DNA of 64,000 nucleotides from contig JAFKKG010000018.1 in the NCBI GenBank assembly GCA_017305715.1, forward strand, positions 124,001-188,000, in the 5' to 3' direction. Positions 48,041-56,502 of this stretch are shown here, one piece after another (positions within the stretch are counted from its first letter, which is position 1; each line of letters starts with the position of its first letter). The position numbers and the translations under genes are program-made. This stretch comes from Hyphomicrobiales bacterium. GTDB taxonomy: Bacteria; Pseudomonadota; Alphaproteobacteria; Rhizobiales; Xanthobacteraceae. The notes under the pieces are model-generated. The model did no database searches. It was not told where the DNA came from and was given only the letters and a program-made list of their open reading frames with translations.

Positions 48041-48436
48041 ATGACAGAAGCACTCGCGGCGTGGGCGCCGCGCGTATTGAGCATATTGCGCATCATCACC
48101 GGCTTGCTGATCATCCAGCATGGCATGGGCAAGCTGATCGGCTGGCCGGTGGTCGCGATGTACGCCAACGTAAAGCCGTTCTCGCTGGTCGGCACGGCCG
48201 GTTTCATCGAATTGATCGGCGGTGCGCTTCTGATCGTCGGCCTGTGCACGCGGCCCGTCGCCTTCGTGCTGTCCGGCATGATGGCGTTCGCCTATTTCAT
48301 CGGCCATTTCCCGAAGGACTTCTTGCCGCTGGTCAATGGCGGCACGCTGGCGATCCTGTATTGCTTCACCTGTCTGTATCTGTCGACCGCCGGCGCAGGG
48401 CCGTGGAGCGTCGACGCAGCAACCAAGCGGGCTTGA
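48041..48436 (+). CDS. DoxX-family membrane protein (first of tandem pair)
   Basis: The 131-residue protein has four transmembrane helices and the DoxX signature RIITGLLIIQHGMGKLIG at the start, with VGTAGFIELIGGALLIVGLCTRPVAF in the middle. DoxX proteins are small inner-membrane proteins linked to sulfur or oxidative stress chemistry in some bacteria. ATG 48041 has GGGGGA upstream and begins the first helix; the longer frame upstream is not coding. The paralogue starts 11 bases after its stop, so both are cotranscribed. Confidence 0.87.
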   Translation: MTEALAAWAPRVLSILRIITGLLIIQHGMGKLIGWPVVAMYANVKPFSLVGTAGFIELIGGALLIVGLCTRPVAFVLSGMMAFAYFIGHFPKDFLPLVNGGTLAILYCFTCLYLSTAGAGPWSVDAATKRA

Positions 48437-48447
48437 GGGAGCAGACC

Positions 48448-48855
48448 ATGAACAAGTTCAACAAGCTGCTCGCCGGCGGCGAGCCGATGGTTCTCAGCGT
48501 CTTCCGCTTCATCACCGGACTGCTGCTGTTTCAATACGGCATCGCCAAGCTGTTCAAGTTTCCGCCGCTGCCGATGTTCGCCAAGGTCGAGCTGATGTCG
48601 CTGTACGGCGCCGCCGGTTCGCTCGAACTGGTGCTCGGCGGCCTCTTGATGATCGGCCTGCTGACCCGGCCGGTGGCCTTCATCTTGTCGGGTGAAATGG
48701 CGTTCGCCTATTTCATGGGGCACTATCCCAAAGGCTTCATCCCGATCCTCAACGGCGGCAGCGCCGCGATCCTGTTCTGCTTCGCCTGCCTCTATTTCTT
48801 CTTCGCCGGCGGCGGCGTGTGGAGCGTGGATGCGATGATGGGAAAGAAGCGCTGA
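48448..48855 (+). CDS. DoxX-family membrane protein (second of tandem pair)
   Basis: The 135-residue protein matches its neighbour block for block: RFITGLLLFQYGIAKLFKFPP, YGAAGSLELVLGGLLMIGLLTRPVAF, SGEMAFAYFMGHYPKGFIPILNGGSAAILFCF. The two are tandem duplicates, with the ends WSVDAATKRA and WSVDAMMGKKR alike. ATG 48448 is preceded by GAGGGAG. They may form a hetero-oligomer (inference). A GTCATTGCG palindrome follows. Confidence 0.87.
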   Translation: MNKFNKLLAGGEPMVLSVFRFITGLLLFQYGIAKLFKFPPLPMFAKVELMSLYGAAGSLELVLGGLLMIGLLTRPVAFILSGEMAFAYFMGHYPKGFIPILNGGSAAILFCFACLYFFFAGGGVWSVDAMMGKKR

Positions 48856-48864
48856 TAAGCCATT

Positions 48865-48948
48865 CGTCATTGCGGGCGAAGCGAAGCAATCCATAGCGCG
48901 GCAAACCGATCAATGGATTGCTTCGTCGCTGCGCTCGTCGCAATGACG
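48865..48948. repeat. GTCATTGCGGGCG palindromic element, copy 4
   Basis: CGTCATTGCGGGCGAAGCGAAGCAATCCAT and ATGGATTGCTTCGTCGCTGCGCTCGTCGCAATGACGG, between converging genes. Confidence 0.85.
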
Positions 48949-48967
48949 GCGGCGGCTGATGCTCGCC

Positions 48968-49447
48968 TCAGCCCGTCACCTTCAGATCGAGCGGCACCGC
49001 CGCCTCGTATTTCGAATTGTGCAGCACCAGCGACGTCCGGACATTGCGCACATGGGGCGCGGCGGTCAGGTGCGTGACGAAATCCTGGAACGTCGCCATG
49101 TCGGGCGCCACGCATTTCAGGATGAAATCGACTTCGCCCGACAGCATCCAGCATTCGCGCACCAGGGGCTCGGCGCGGACGAATTGCTCGAACGCACGCA
49201 GATCGGCTTCGGCCTGGCTGGACAGATGAACCGAGGCGAACACGGTGACGTCGAAACCGAGCCGGCGCGGGTCCAGCAGGCCGCGGTAGCCCTGAATGTA
49301 GCCCTCCTCCTCCAGCGTCCGAACCCGGCGCAGGCAGGGCGGCGGTGAAATTCCGACCCGTTTGGCCAGTTCGACATTGGTGATTCGGCCGTCGGCCTGG
49401 ATTTCGGAAAGAATTCTAAGGTCGATTTCGTCGAGATTCTTCGACAC
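48968..49447 (-). CDS. Lrp/AsnC-family transcriptional regulator
   Basis: The 159-residue protein has an N-terminal AsnC-type helix-turn-helix (residues 5-60: LDEIDLRILSEIQADGRITNVELAKRVGISPPPCLRRVRTLEEEG) and a C-terminal RAM ligand-binding domain (about 70-150). Such regulators respond to amino acids and often act as octamers. Start is GTG 49447, with AAGGAA 11 bases upstream. Divergent from trxB by ~310 bases, so a link to redox genes is possible but not shown. Confidence 0.9.
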   Translation of the reverse strand: MSKNLDEIDLRILSEIQADGRITNVELAKRVGISPPPCLRRVRTLEEEGYIQGYRGLLDPRRLGFDVTVFASVHLSSQAEADLRAFEQFVRAEPLVRECWMLSGEVDFILKCVAPDMATFQDFVTHLTAAPHVRNVRTSLVLHNSKYEAAVPLDLKVTG

Positions 49448-49759
49448 GCGGTCGGGTTCCTTTGGGGTTCCTTGAGGGGTTTCCGGGGGCAGCTGGCCTG
49501 GACGGTGTTGCCAGCAACACTCTTAGCGCAGGCCGCACCCATTGCGCAATTTTATTGCGCGTGCAGTGCGCCATTTTTCGCAATTCGAGGGAAAATGCCG
49601 CAGTTCCGGGGAAAATTCGCTGATATGGATTGCAATTCTTGCATAGCTACCCAGATATCATAGACTTGGATTTGACACTTTTAGCGCCGCGTGACGCATT
49701 TCCCGGCGCTTCCTCGCACAAGTCCTCATCAAAATCCTCCAAAGAGAGGGAATCTGCCG

Positions 49760-50725
49760 ATGCCCGCGCCTATCCATGCCAAGGTCGTCATTATCGGTTC
49801 CGGCCCTGCCGGGTACACCGCAGCGATCTACGCAGCGCGGGCGATGCTTGAGCCGGTTCTGATCCAGGGCATCCAGGCCGGCGGGCAGCTCACCATCACC
49901 ACCGACGTCGAGAACTATCCGGGTTTTGCGGATGTGATCCAGGGTCCGTGGCTGATGGAGCAGATGGAAAAACAGGCCGCCCATGTCGGCACCAAGATCG
50001 TCTCCGATCTCGTCACCAAGCTCGAACTGGGCCAGCGGCCGTTCCGCCTGACCTGCGATTCCGGCGACGTCTATCTCGCCGAAACCGTGATCCTGGCCAC
50101 CGGCGCGCAGGCGCGCTGGCTCGGGATACCGTCCGAGGTGAAGTTCCAGGGCGGCGGCGTGTCCGCCTGCGCCACGTGCGACGGTTTCTTTTATCGGGGC
50201 AAGCAGGTCGTGGTGGTCGGCGGAGGCAACACCGCGGTCGAAGAGGCCCTGTACCTCACCAATCATGCCACGCAGGTCACGATCGTGCATCGCCGCGATC
50301 ACTTCCGCGCCGAGCGTATCCTTCAGGAACGCTTGTTCCGGCACCCGAAAATCAAGGTGATCTGGGATTCCGCCGTCGACGAGATCTGCGGCTCGGAGAA
50401 CCCGAACAAGGTCACCCATGTGCGGCTGAAGAACGTCAAGTCGGGCGCATTGACCGATGTGCCGACCGACGGCGTCTTCATCGCGATCGGCCACGCGCCG
50501 GCGACCGAGTTGGTCAAGGACCAGGTCAAGCTGAAACCATCCGGCTATGTCGAGGTGGCGCCGAACTCGACCGCGACATCGATTCCCGGCCTGTTTGCCG
50601 CCGGCGACGTGGCGGACGAAACCTATCGGCAGGCGGTCACGGCCGCCGGCCTTGGCTGCATGGCGGCTCTCGAGGCCGAACGCTTCCTCGCTCTGCGCGC
50701 GAGCGATCGCGCGGCGGCGGAATGA
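49760..50725 (+). CDS. trxB: Thioredoxin reductase
   Basis: The 321-residue flavoprotein has the FAD-binding GSGPAGYTAAIYAARA (about 13-28), the redox pair CATC (C137, C140) and the NADPH-binding GGGNTAVEEALYL (about 157), ending with the FAD segment GLFAAGDVADETYRQAVTAAGLG. It passes electrons from NADPH to thioredoxin. ATG 49760 has GAGAGGG before it; the ATG at 49691 lacks one. The next gene overlaps by four bases (ATGA), tying a LysR regulator to it. Confidence 0.95.
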   Translation: MPAPIHAKVVIIGSGPAGYTAAIYAARAMLEPVLIQGIQAGGQLTITTDVENYPGFADVIQGPWLMEQMEKQAAHVGTKIVSDLVTKLELGQRPFRLTCDSGDVYLAETVILATGAQARWLGIPSEVKFQGGGVSACATCDGFFYRGKQVVVVGGGNTAVEEALYLTNHATQVTIVHRRDHFRAERILQERLFRHPKIKVIWDSAVDEICGSENPNKVTHVRLKNVKSGALTDVPTDGVFIAIGHAPATELVKDQVKLKPSGYVEVAPNSTATSIPGLFAAGDVADETYRQAVTAAGLGCMAALEAERFLALRASDRAAAE

Positions 50726-51651
50726 TCATGCGACGAACACGGGACGGATTTACGGACATGGATTGGGACAAGCTGAAGGTGTTTCACGCGGCGGCCGAAG
50801 CGGGAAGCTTCACGCATGCCGGCGAGCAACTGGGGCTTTCGCAGTCGGCGGTCTCGCGGCAGGTCTCGGCCCTGGAGCAGGAGCTTGCGGTGTCGCTGTT
50901 CCATCGCCACGCGCGCGGGCTGATCCTCACCGAACAGGGCGACCTCTTGTTCCGCACCGCGCATGACGTGTTCATGCAGTTGCAGGCGGCGCGCGCCAAG
51001 CTCACCGACAGCCGCGAGCGGCCGTCGGGCGACCTCAAGATCACCACGCCGCCGGCACTCGGCATCAACTGGCTGATCCCGCGGCTCGACGAGTTCACCG
51101 GCCTCTATCCGGATATCCGCATTTCGCTGATCGTGACCGACGAGGATCTCGATCTGTCGATGCGCGAGGCCGACGTCGCGATAAGGACCCGCAAGCCGAC
51201 CCAGCCGGACCTGATCCAGCGCAAGCTGTTCTCGATCGGCTTCCACGCCTATTGCTCGCCGGAATACATCAAGCGCTTCGGCACGCCACGCACGCTCGAC
51301 GACCTCGACTCGCACCGCATCATCATGCTCGGCGATGCGCAGGTGCCGGTGCATCTGCAGAACCGTAGCTGGCTGATCGACGCCGGCCGCAACGGCTCGG
51401 GACCGCGCGAGGCCTATTTCAAGGTCAACAACATCCTCGGACTTGTCAGGGCCTGTCAGCAGGGGCTCGGCATCGCGGCGCTACCGGACTATCTGGTCGA
51501 AGATAACAGTCGCCTGGTGCAGCTGTTCGGCGAGACCGATTCGATCCAGATCGACACCTATTTCGTCTATCCGGAAGAGCTGAAGACGGTGGCGCGCGTG
51601 CAGGTTTTCCGCGACTTCGTGGTGAGCAAGGCGCAGCGCTGGCCCTCGTAG
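50722..51651 (+). CDS. LysR-family transcriptional regulator
   Basis: The protein (309 residues from ATG 50722) has a LysR helix-turn-helix (KLKVFHAAAEAGSFTHAGEQLGLSQSAVSRQVSALE) and a substrate-binding domain (about 100-305) with TPPALGINWLIPRLDEF and ADVAIRTRKP. The start is ambiguous: ATG 50722 overlaps the trxB stop as ATGA, while ATG 50758 begins the usual MDWDKLKVF. Overlap with trxB suggests cotranscription and a regulator of redox or detoxification genes, but targets cannot be read. Confidence 0.9.
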   Translation: MIMRRTRDGFTDMDWDKLKVFHAAAEAGSFTHAGEQLGLSQSAVSRQVSALEQELAVSLFHRHARGLILTEQGDLLFRTAHDVFMQLQAARAKLTDSRERPSGDLKITTPPALGINWLIPRLDEFTGLYPDIRISLIVTDEDLDLSMREADVAIRTRKPTQPDLIQRKLFSIGFHAYCSPEYIKRFGTPRTLDDLDSHRIIMLGDAQVPVHLQNRSWLIDAGRNGSGPREAYFKVNNILGLVRACQQGLGIAALPDYLVEDNSRLVQLFGETDSIQIDTYFVYPEELKTVARVQVFRDFVVSKAQRWPS

Positions 51652-51774
51652 AGAAGGGGCGACGCTGCGTTATTCTGCCGGCGGATTAGCCGCTCTTATA
51701 AAGCCCCCGGTCTCCGCATGTCTGACATGCGACCTCGACTGTTTACGCAAGGCGGCGATGGGGATCATAGTGTC

Positions 51775-51914
51775 TACACGCTGAGCGATCGTGTCGCGCA
51801 TATGTCCCCCTCCTCCAGTGGCGCGGGCGCTCAGTAATCCCTCTTGGAAGGTGATTGTGTCGGCCTCACGTGGCCAATACCTTAAGCCGGGCTCTTTTGG
51901 GCCCGGCTTTTTTT
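51775..51914 (+). ncRNA. Candidate small RNA with exposed CCUCCUCC
   Basis: The segment CGCGCATATGTCCCCCTCCTCCAGTGGCGCG can form a hairpin whose loop presents CCCCCTCCTCC, complementary to Shine-Dalgarno sequences. A second stem AAGGT..GGCCTCACGTGGCC..ACCTT follows (51847-51882), then an intrinsic terminator AAGCCGGGC-TCTTTTG-GCCCGGCTTTTTTT (51883-51914). Such CCUCCUCC-loop RNAs are known in alphaproteobacteria (for example the alpha-r14/'cuckoo' types). The 5' end is unknown and no clean promoter is visible. The 577-base gap has no protein gene. Confidence 0.5.
51883..51914 (+). terminator. Intrinsic terminator of the candidate small RNA
   Basis: AAGCCGGGC pairs with GCCCGGCTT, followed by TTTTTTTC. 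Confidence 0.88.
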
Positions 51915-52084
51915 CTTCTCCGGACCGGATCGCCCGCAGATGTTTTTGCTCCGGCTTCGCCGGCTCCGGATCGTTTCATCTCTAAAATAAATTGATAGCA
52001 AAACCGTCATCCACCATGCGCCGATTGACAACGCGCCGCTGTCCCATCATATCAGGCTCATGATCACGAATTCGTGCGCCGCTC

Positions 52085-52188
52085 TGTCGTCGAAAAAAGG
52101 TCCCCACACGGGGACCCGAGATCGACGCGCGCGATAGATCAACCGCCAGACCGATCCCGAAACCCCGCCGCCTGGACGGGGTTTTTTT
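52085..52188 (+). ncRNA. Structured segment ending in a terminator, upstream of the DapA-like gene
   Basis: The hairpin GGTCCCCACACGGGGACC (52099-52116) is followed by an intrinsic terminator AAACCCCGCCGCCTGGACGGGGTTTTTTT (52159-52188), 40 bases before the DapA-like start. It may be a short RNA, the tail of the upstream transcript, or a leader attenuator. No known riboswitch is recognised. Confidence 0.4.
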
Positions 52189-52228
52189 ATGTGTCCCGTC
52201 TCCGGCAAAGCCCCCAGGAGATGGAACC

Positions 52229-53149
52229 ATGACGACCGATTTACAAAGCCGATTACAGGGCCTGTGGCTGCCCCTCGTTACACCATTTCGCAATGGCGAA
52301 CTCGACCAGCCATCGCTGCGCCGCATGGTCAGGCACTATGCCAATGGCCCCGTGGACGGCTTGATCCTCGCCGCCACCTCGGGCGAGGGCATGGCGCTCG
52401 GCATGGGCGAACTCGAACAACTGGTAACCGTGACGCGGGCGGAGATCGCAAACAGCGGGCGCTATATCCCGATCTGTCTCGGCCTCTCCGGCGCCGGCAC
52501 GGACAAGATGCTGGATACGCTCGACGAGACCGCCGCCTGGCCGATCGACGGCTATCTGATCGCCAGCCCCTATTACACCCGGCCGTCGCAGCGCGGGCTG
52601 CTGCGGCATTTCACGGTGCTTGCCGACCACGCCTCATGGCCGATCGTGCTCTACAACATCCCCTACCGCACCGCGGTCAATCTCACCAACGAGACCCTGT
52701 TGCAACTCGCCGCACATCGCAACATCGTCGGCATCAAGGACTGTTCCGCCGACCGCGCGCAGTCGATCGACTTCCTGGCGCGGCGGCCGAAAGGGTTTCG
52801 CGTATTGACCGGCGAGGACGCGCATTATCACGAGGCGCTCACCGACGGTGCGGACGGTGCGATCCTGTTGTCGGCGCATCTGGAGACCGAAGCCTTTGCA
52901 TCCGTTCGCGCGCTGATGCAGCAGGGCGACCATAACGGCGCGCGGGCGTGCTGGGACGGTGTTTCCGAACTGACCCGGCTGTTGTTTGCCGAACCGAGCC
53001 CGGCGCCGGCCAAATACTGGCTGGCACAGAGCGGGCTGATCGACAGCGCCGAGGTCCGGTTGCCGATGGTGGAAGTGAGCGCGGAGCTTGCGGCACGACT
53101 GGATGCGGAGCGCGCGCGGCGCACGCCACCGCTGTTGCGGCGCGCGTAA
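52229..53149 (+). CDS. DapA-family class I aldolase/lyase
   Basis: The 306-residue protein is a TIM-barrel of the dihydrodipicolinate synthase/N-acetylneuraminate lyase family. The Schiff-base Lys is K170 in GIKDCS, Tyr142 lies in LYNIPYRT, and the substrate loop reads TSGEG (50-54) rather than the TTGES of most DapA proteins. That change, and the lack of the usual dapA neighbour smpB, leave open whether it is DHDPS or another pyruvate-dependent lyase. AGGAGATGG precedes the ATG. Two structured segments lie upstream. Confidence 0.85.
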   Translation: MTTDLQSRLQGLWLPLVTPFRNGELDQPSLRRMVRHYANGPVDGLILAATSGEGMALGMGELEQLVTVTRAEIANSGRYIPICLGLSGAGTDKMLDTLDETAAWPIDGYLIASPYYTRPSQRGLLRHFTVLADHASWPIVLYNIPYRTAVNLTNETLLQLAAHRNIVGIKDCSADRAQSIDFLARRPKGFRVLTGEDAHYHEALTDGADGAILLSAHLETEAFASVRALMQQGDHNGARACWDGVSELTRLLFAEPSPAPAKYWLAQSGLIDSAEVRLPMVEVSAELAARLDAERARRTPPLLRRA

Positions 53150-53200
53150 TAACTTTCGCGCTGGACAGCCTCTCCTCCCCTTCGGCAGAGGCGACGCCAG

Positions 53201-53238
53201 AAGCCGCCGCGCGCGCAACCGCGGCGGCGGCTTTTTCC
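53201..53238 (+). terminator. Intrinsic terminator of the DapA-like gene
   Basis: AAGCCGCCGC and GCGGCGGCGGCTT pair around GCGCGCAACC and run into TTTT; the spacing from the stop is about 50 bases. Confidence 0.8.
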
Positions 53239-53389
53239 GCGGCTCCGCCGGCCCGGATGACGCGGCGCATGCGCGGCGCTGGTTAACGTCTGATGATCGC
53301 AGCTCGTCGAAATCGCGCCAAGCTTCGCCCGCAACCTTAAAATCCCGGATGTATCGATGTCCCCATCGAGAAAAACCGGGGGACACCAA

Positions 53390-53539
53390 GTGAGCGACTA
53401 TACGACCGATAATTGGAAATTTCCGGCCAGCGAGCGCGTCCAGAGATTGCAGGACGTCATGCTGGTCTCGTCCTTTGCCCTGTGGGCGATGCTGATCGGC
53501 TTCGCGCCTGTCGTCACCTATCGCCTGCTGACGGCCTGA
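53390..53539 (+). CDS. Miniature single-TM protein A, 49 aa
   Basis: GTG 53390, preceded by GGGGGA seven bases upstream, starts a 49-residue protein with a soluble N-terminus (SDYTTDNWKFPASERVQRL) and one hydrophobic helix (MLVSSFALWAMLIGFAPVV) before TYRLLTA. A longer start at ATG 53357 would add an unlikely basic stretch. It resembles protein B 134 bases downstream in layout: acidic/charged head, helix containing W..(I)..P-V-V, and a short tail. Function unknown. Confidence 0.6.
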   Translation: MSDYTTDNWKFPASERVQRLQDVMLVSSFALWAMLIGFAPVVTYRLLTA

Positions 53540-53672
53540 TGCGCGGCGCGGGATGCCATCGTGGTTAATCGGCGGTAGCACCTGCGGTCAAATGCGAGCG
53601 AAATCGTGACCGGGATTTTAAAAGCGGCCGCGTATCAAACCCGCATTAACGGCAAAAACGCGGGGGCGCGTC

Positions 53673-53807
53673 TTGGAATTCGAAAGCAAACCTCTCCCTG
53701 ATCAACAGGGCTTTACGACCGAGGATATCCTCTGGGCGGTCGGCATCTGGTCGGTGATCCTGACCATGTCGCCGGTCGTCGTGTTCTACATGCTGATGGT
53801 GGCGTGA
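53673..53807 (+). CDS. Miniature single-TM protein B, 44 aa
   Basis: TTG 53673, with GGGGG five to nine bases upstream, opens a 44-residue protein: EFESKPLPDQQGFTTEDI, then the helix LWAVGIWSVILTMSPVVVFYMLMVA. The pattern W-x(2,5)-(I/L)-x-P-V-V matches protein A, so the two look like paralogues. Both starts are non-ATG, both have strong ribosome sites. No partner gene is identified; they lie between the DapA-like gene and a ParA gene. Confidence 0.55.
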   Translation: MEFESKPLPDQQGFTTEDILWAVGIWSVILTMSPVVVFYMLMVA

Positions 53808-53973
53808 GCCGCCATTGCTCTTTCTGTCATTCCGGAGCGATGCGTTGGCATCGAATCCGGACTCTCGAGATTCCGGGCTCGGCGCCTTGCGCCGCCCCGG
53901 AATGACAACATCCAATCAGGCAAAGAAAAACGCGCGGAGCCCCGCGCGTCTTTGAAAGTCGTAAGCGGCGTTG

Positions 53974-54654
53974 TTACGCCGCTTGCTTGTGCATGGCGCC
54001 GGACGCCGAGGCGTTGCCGCGGATGGCCTTGATCGAACGCTCGATCGCCGCCCACAGCCGGCTGATTTCCGCAGCAGCGCGGCCTTCCGCATAATATTCG
54101 CGGGCGCCCTCGCCGTTGCCGAGCGCCAGCAACAGATCGGCACGGTTGGTGATCTGACCGCTCCACACCGGCGCGCGGAATTTGACCAGTGCTTCACGCG
54201 CGATGGTGACGATGCGGCTTTCGACGCCGTCCCGGCTCGCGGGTGCGCCATTGATGACGACCGCGTAGGGCTTGCGTGCGGTACGGCAGGTCTGAATGGT
54301 TTCCTGCACGGCATTGACGTCAAACACGCCGGGCCGCGCCGGAATAATCACCATGGTGGCGTTCTTGATGGCGTCGTCGACGACGGCCGAAAGATTCGGC
54401 GGCGTGTCGATGAACACCCATTCGATACCGTCGCGCTTGGCGGCGGCGATAATTCCGCTGACCGAATTCACCGCGGCCTTGATCGGCGGCTCGTTCGTTC
54501 CGCGCAGCTTGTGCCAGAGAGTTAGCGATCCCTGCGGATCTGCATCGATCATCAGACAGGGCTTGGTCGACTTGTGTACATGCGCAGCAATGTGAGCGGC
54601 CAGGGTACTTTTTCCCGAGCCCCCCTTACGCGAAGCGAAAACAATGACGTTCAT
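53974..54654 (-). CDS. Orphan ParA/MipZ-type ATPase
   Basis: The 226-residue protein has the deviant Walker A motif RKGGSGKST (9-17) with the signature Lys, IDADPQGS (about 38-45) as Walker A' region, and FIDTPPNLSA (about 80) as Walker B. It lacks a ParB partner next door and an N-terminal DNA-binding domain, so it is likely an orphan ParA that positions a cellular cargo or controls a process rather than plasmid partition. ATG 54654 begins at the conserved MNVIVFASRKGG. The neighbour upstream is 190 bases away. Confidence 0.88.
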   Translation of the reverse strand: MNVIVFASRKGGSGKSTLAAHIAAHVHKSTKPCLMIDADPQGSLTLWHKLRGTNEPPIKAAVNSVSGIIAAAKRDGIEWVFIDTPPNLSAVVDDAIKNATMVIIPARPGVFDVNAVQETIQTCRTARKPYAVVINGAPASRDGVESRIVTIAREALVKFRAPVWSGQITNRADLLLALGNGEGAREYYAEGRAAAEISRLWAAIERSIKAIRGNASASGAMHKQAA

Positions 54655-54845
54655 ACCTTGGCCTCCAGATTGACCCCAGGAGGCGAAAATGAATCAGCGC
54701 GCTGATTCGTGGAAGAAAAATTTACTGGCAATCGCGAAGAAGCCTCTGATTAGCCAGCAAAGTTGCTTTTTGAGTCACACCGCGCGCGACGCTGCAACCC
54801 ATGATGGAATCGCAAAAACGGAATCGTCAGAATGGCTTGACCGAT

Positions 54846-55157
54846 TCAGCGCATGCTTTTTGTGCGCTGTCGTTCGATCCACTTGCGCTCGATCCATCCG
54901 AGCATCCGCGCCATCGGCTTCTGCAGGATCGGCACGTCCTGCGCGAACAAAAGGAGTCCGAGCGGCAGCATCCAGAGCCCGAGCACCGGCAGGAAGCTGA
55001 AAATGCCGCCGATGATCAGCAGAATGGCGATCGGAATCCGCACATAGCGCGACGACGGCTTGCGCAGCCAGCTAATGAATCTGGCTGGCCCCGCCGGCAG
55101 CTTGGATTCGAACCAGGCAAAATGCCGGTCGAGTTCCGCCTGGGATTCCTTGCTCAC
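54846..55157 (-). CDS. Small membrane protein, 103 aa
   Basis: The protein has a soluble N-terminus (about 1-38), two hydrophobic segments (about 41-57 IPIAILLIIGGIFSFLP and 60-73 LWMLPLGLLLFAQ) and a basic amphipathic C-terminus (KPMARMLGWIERKWIERQR). The LPVLGLWMLPLGLLLFAQDVP stretch is a conserved motif in a family of small PGPGW-like membrane proteins. Function unknown. It is transcribed in the same direction as the ParA gene. Confidence 0.68.
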   Translation of the reverse strand: MSKESQAELDRHFAWFESKLPAGPARFISWLRKPSSRYVRIPIAILLIIGGIFSFLPVLGLWMLPLGLLLFAQDVPILQKPMARMLGWIERKWIERQRTKSMR

Positions 55158-55252
55158 TCAGATCTCTCCTCGCATGGACAGATGTTGATGAGCGATAGCG
55201 CCGCAAGGCGTCAGTCTGTCGCGCAAAGGGGACTTGAAATCGTGCAGCGCAC

Positions 55253-55597
55253 TCAGGTCGCGGGTCTTGCCGGCTTCCGGTGCTTGCGCACTTTGCCTGC
55301 GGACTTGCGCGGCGCGGCCGGCTTGATCGCCATCGGGCTGCCGGCCGGTGCGGAACGCACCTGGCTCGGTTCAGGGCCCCTGAATTGCGCCCGGCATCCC
55401 GGCGACAACTGCGACTTCTTGGCGACCATGCAGGCCGTGACGCGGTCGACATTGGGGATTTCGGAGCTGCAGAGCCGGAAGGCGTCGCCGGTGCAGGCCT
55501 GCTCCTGTTCGGCGGTGTAGGCCTGGCTCGAGCTGGACCACATTGAAACCGAGAGCGCGGTCGCCAGCATGATGCCGAAATGGAAACTCCTGGTCAT
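55253..55597 (-). CDS. Exported small protein with Cys pair, 114 aa
   Basis: A signal peptide (about 1-26, ending SSQAY) is followed by a short globular part with four cysteines (QACTGDAFRLCSSEIP, TACMVAKK, PGCRAQF) and a basic Ala/Pro/Lys-rich tail (KPAAPRKSAGKVRKHRKPARP). The Cys pattern C-x7-C..C-x11-C resembles small secreted proteins of the group. ATG 55597 has GGGGGA. Function unknown. Confidence 0.7.
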   Translation of the reverse strand: MTRSFHFGIMLATALSVSMWSSSSQAYTAEQEQACTGDAFRLCSSEIPNVDRVTACMVAKKSQLSPGCRAQFRGPEPSQVRSAPAGSPMAIKPAAPRKSAGKVRKHRKPARPAT

Positions 55598-56502
55598 AAA
55601 TCCCCCGAAGCATTGGTTTGCGCGAATTGTGGGTGAACGGTGCGGGATTGGCAAGCAGGAGTGGACAACACACGCATCGCATATCCGTCATGAGGGGATT
55701 GATCTTGCTGCCATGGCGGGTGCCATGGGTCGACCTTAACGAGGCCGATTTGGGCGGGAAGGGCGTGGAATTGGCGCGCCGGACAGCCTTCGCAGACGGG
55801 ACTACCTGGAGTAGTATGACGTCGTATTTTCAAAAATTTTTCCCGGCAGCGGCCGCATGTCCGTTCCATCCAGTCTATCCTTCGGGGCTGTTTTCCGCTC
55901 CGTGTGGGGCGGCATAGTCGAAGTGTTGCGCTTGCTGTTGTCGCTGATGTCGGTCGGACACCTTATCGGTGGAAATGCCGCAGCGATGAGAGGGATCGCT
56001 TTCGACGTTCCCACGGCGATTCTCCGGCAGTAGCTGGGGCAATCATTGGCGCTCGCAGAAAACTGACCGGCATCGCCAACCGAGGTGACCCAGAGCAGAT
56101 GCATGGCACCAGGCAGGCACTGCCAGTCGTCGGGTCGGTTGCGGCGCGGATGTCCTCGCGCTCGCCTGCCATTTCCTTTTCGCCTATCCGAGCCTGATTT
56201 CGTTCCTTCTCTTTTTCGGAATCGTTCGGATGTTATTGATCCTCGGTCCCGATTTTCTGGATCGCCGGAAATCAAGAATGGGACATTCCTGGATTTTACT
56301 TAGGACGCGGCCGCGAAGCCACGGCCGGCGAAGCGCTGGCGGTTCCACCCGGGCATGCACGAACCCCACGCTATATTGTTCTGGAAACAACGAAGTTCCC
56401 CTGCGACAAATTGGCCAGGAAACTCAATTGAAGAATTCTTTTAATACAACCTAAAGAAAGCAACGCCTAGGGTAACCCAGTTCAATCTGAAAGGGAGCAT
56501 CA
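55598..56502. other. 900-base stretch without a convincing gene
   Basis: Several open frames on both strands lack ribosome sites and protein-like composition. The region holds a segment (56290-56390) that translates as VGFVHARVEPPALRRPWLRG, typical of over-annotated intergenic sequence, and presumably the promoter of the Flp pilin gene. I see no gene, RNA or repeat that I can support here. Confidence 0.4.

Noticed and set aside
53974-54654. Plasmid or chromosome partition locus
   Set aside because: The ParA has no ParB neighbour and no parS-like repeats nearby; an orphan role is more likely.
55618-56275. Several 90-150-codon frames between the exported protein and the pilin gene
   Set aside because: Overlapping frames on both strands, Arg/Pro/Ser-rich, none with a ribosome site.
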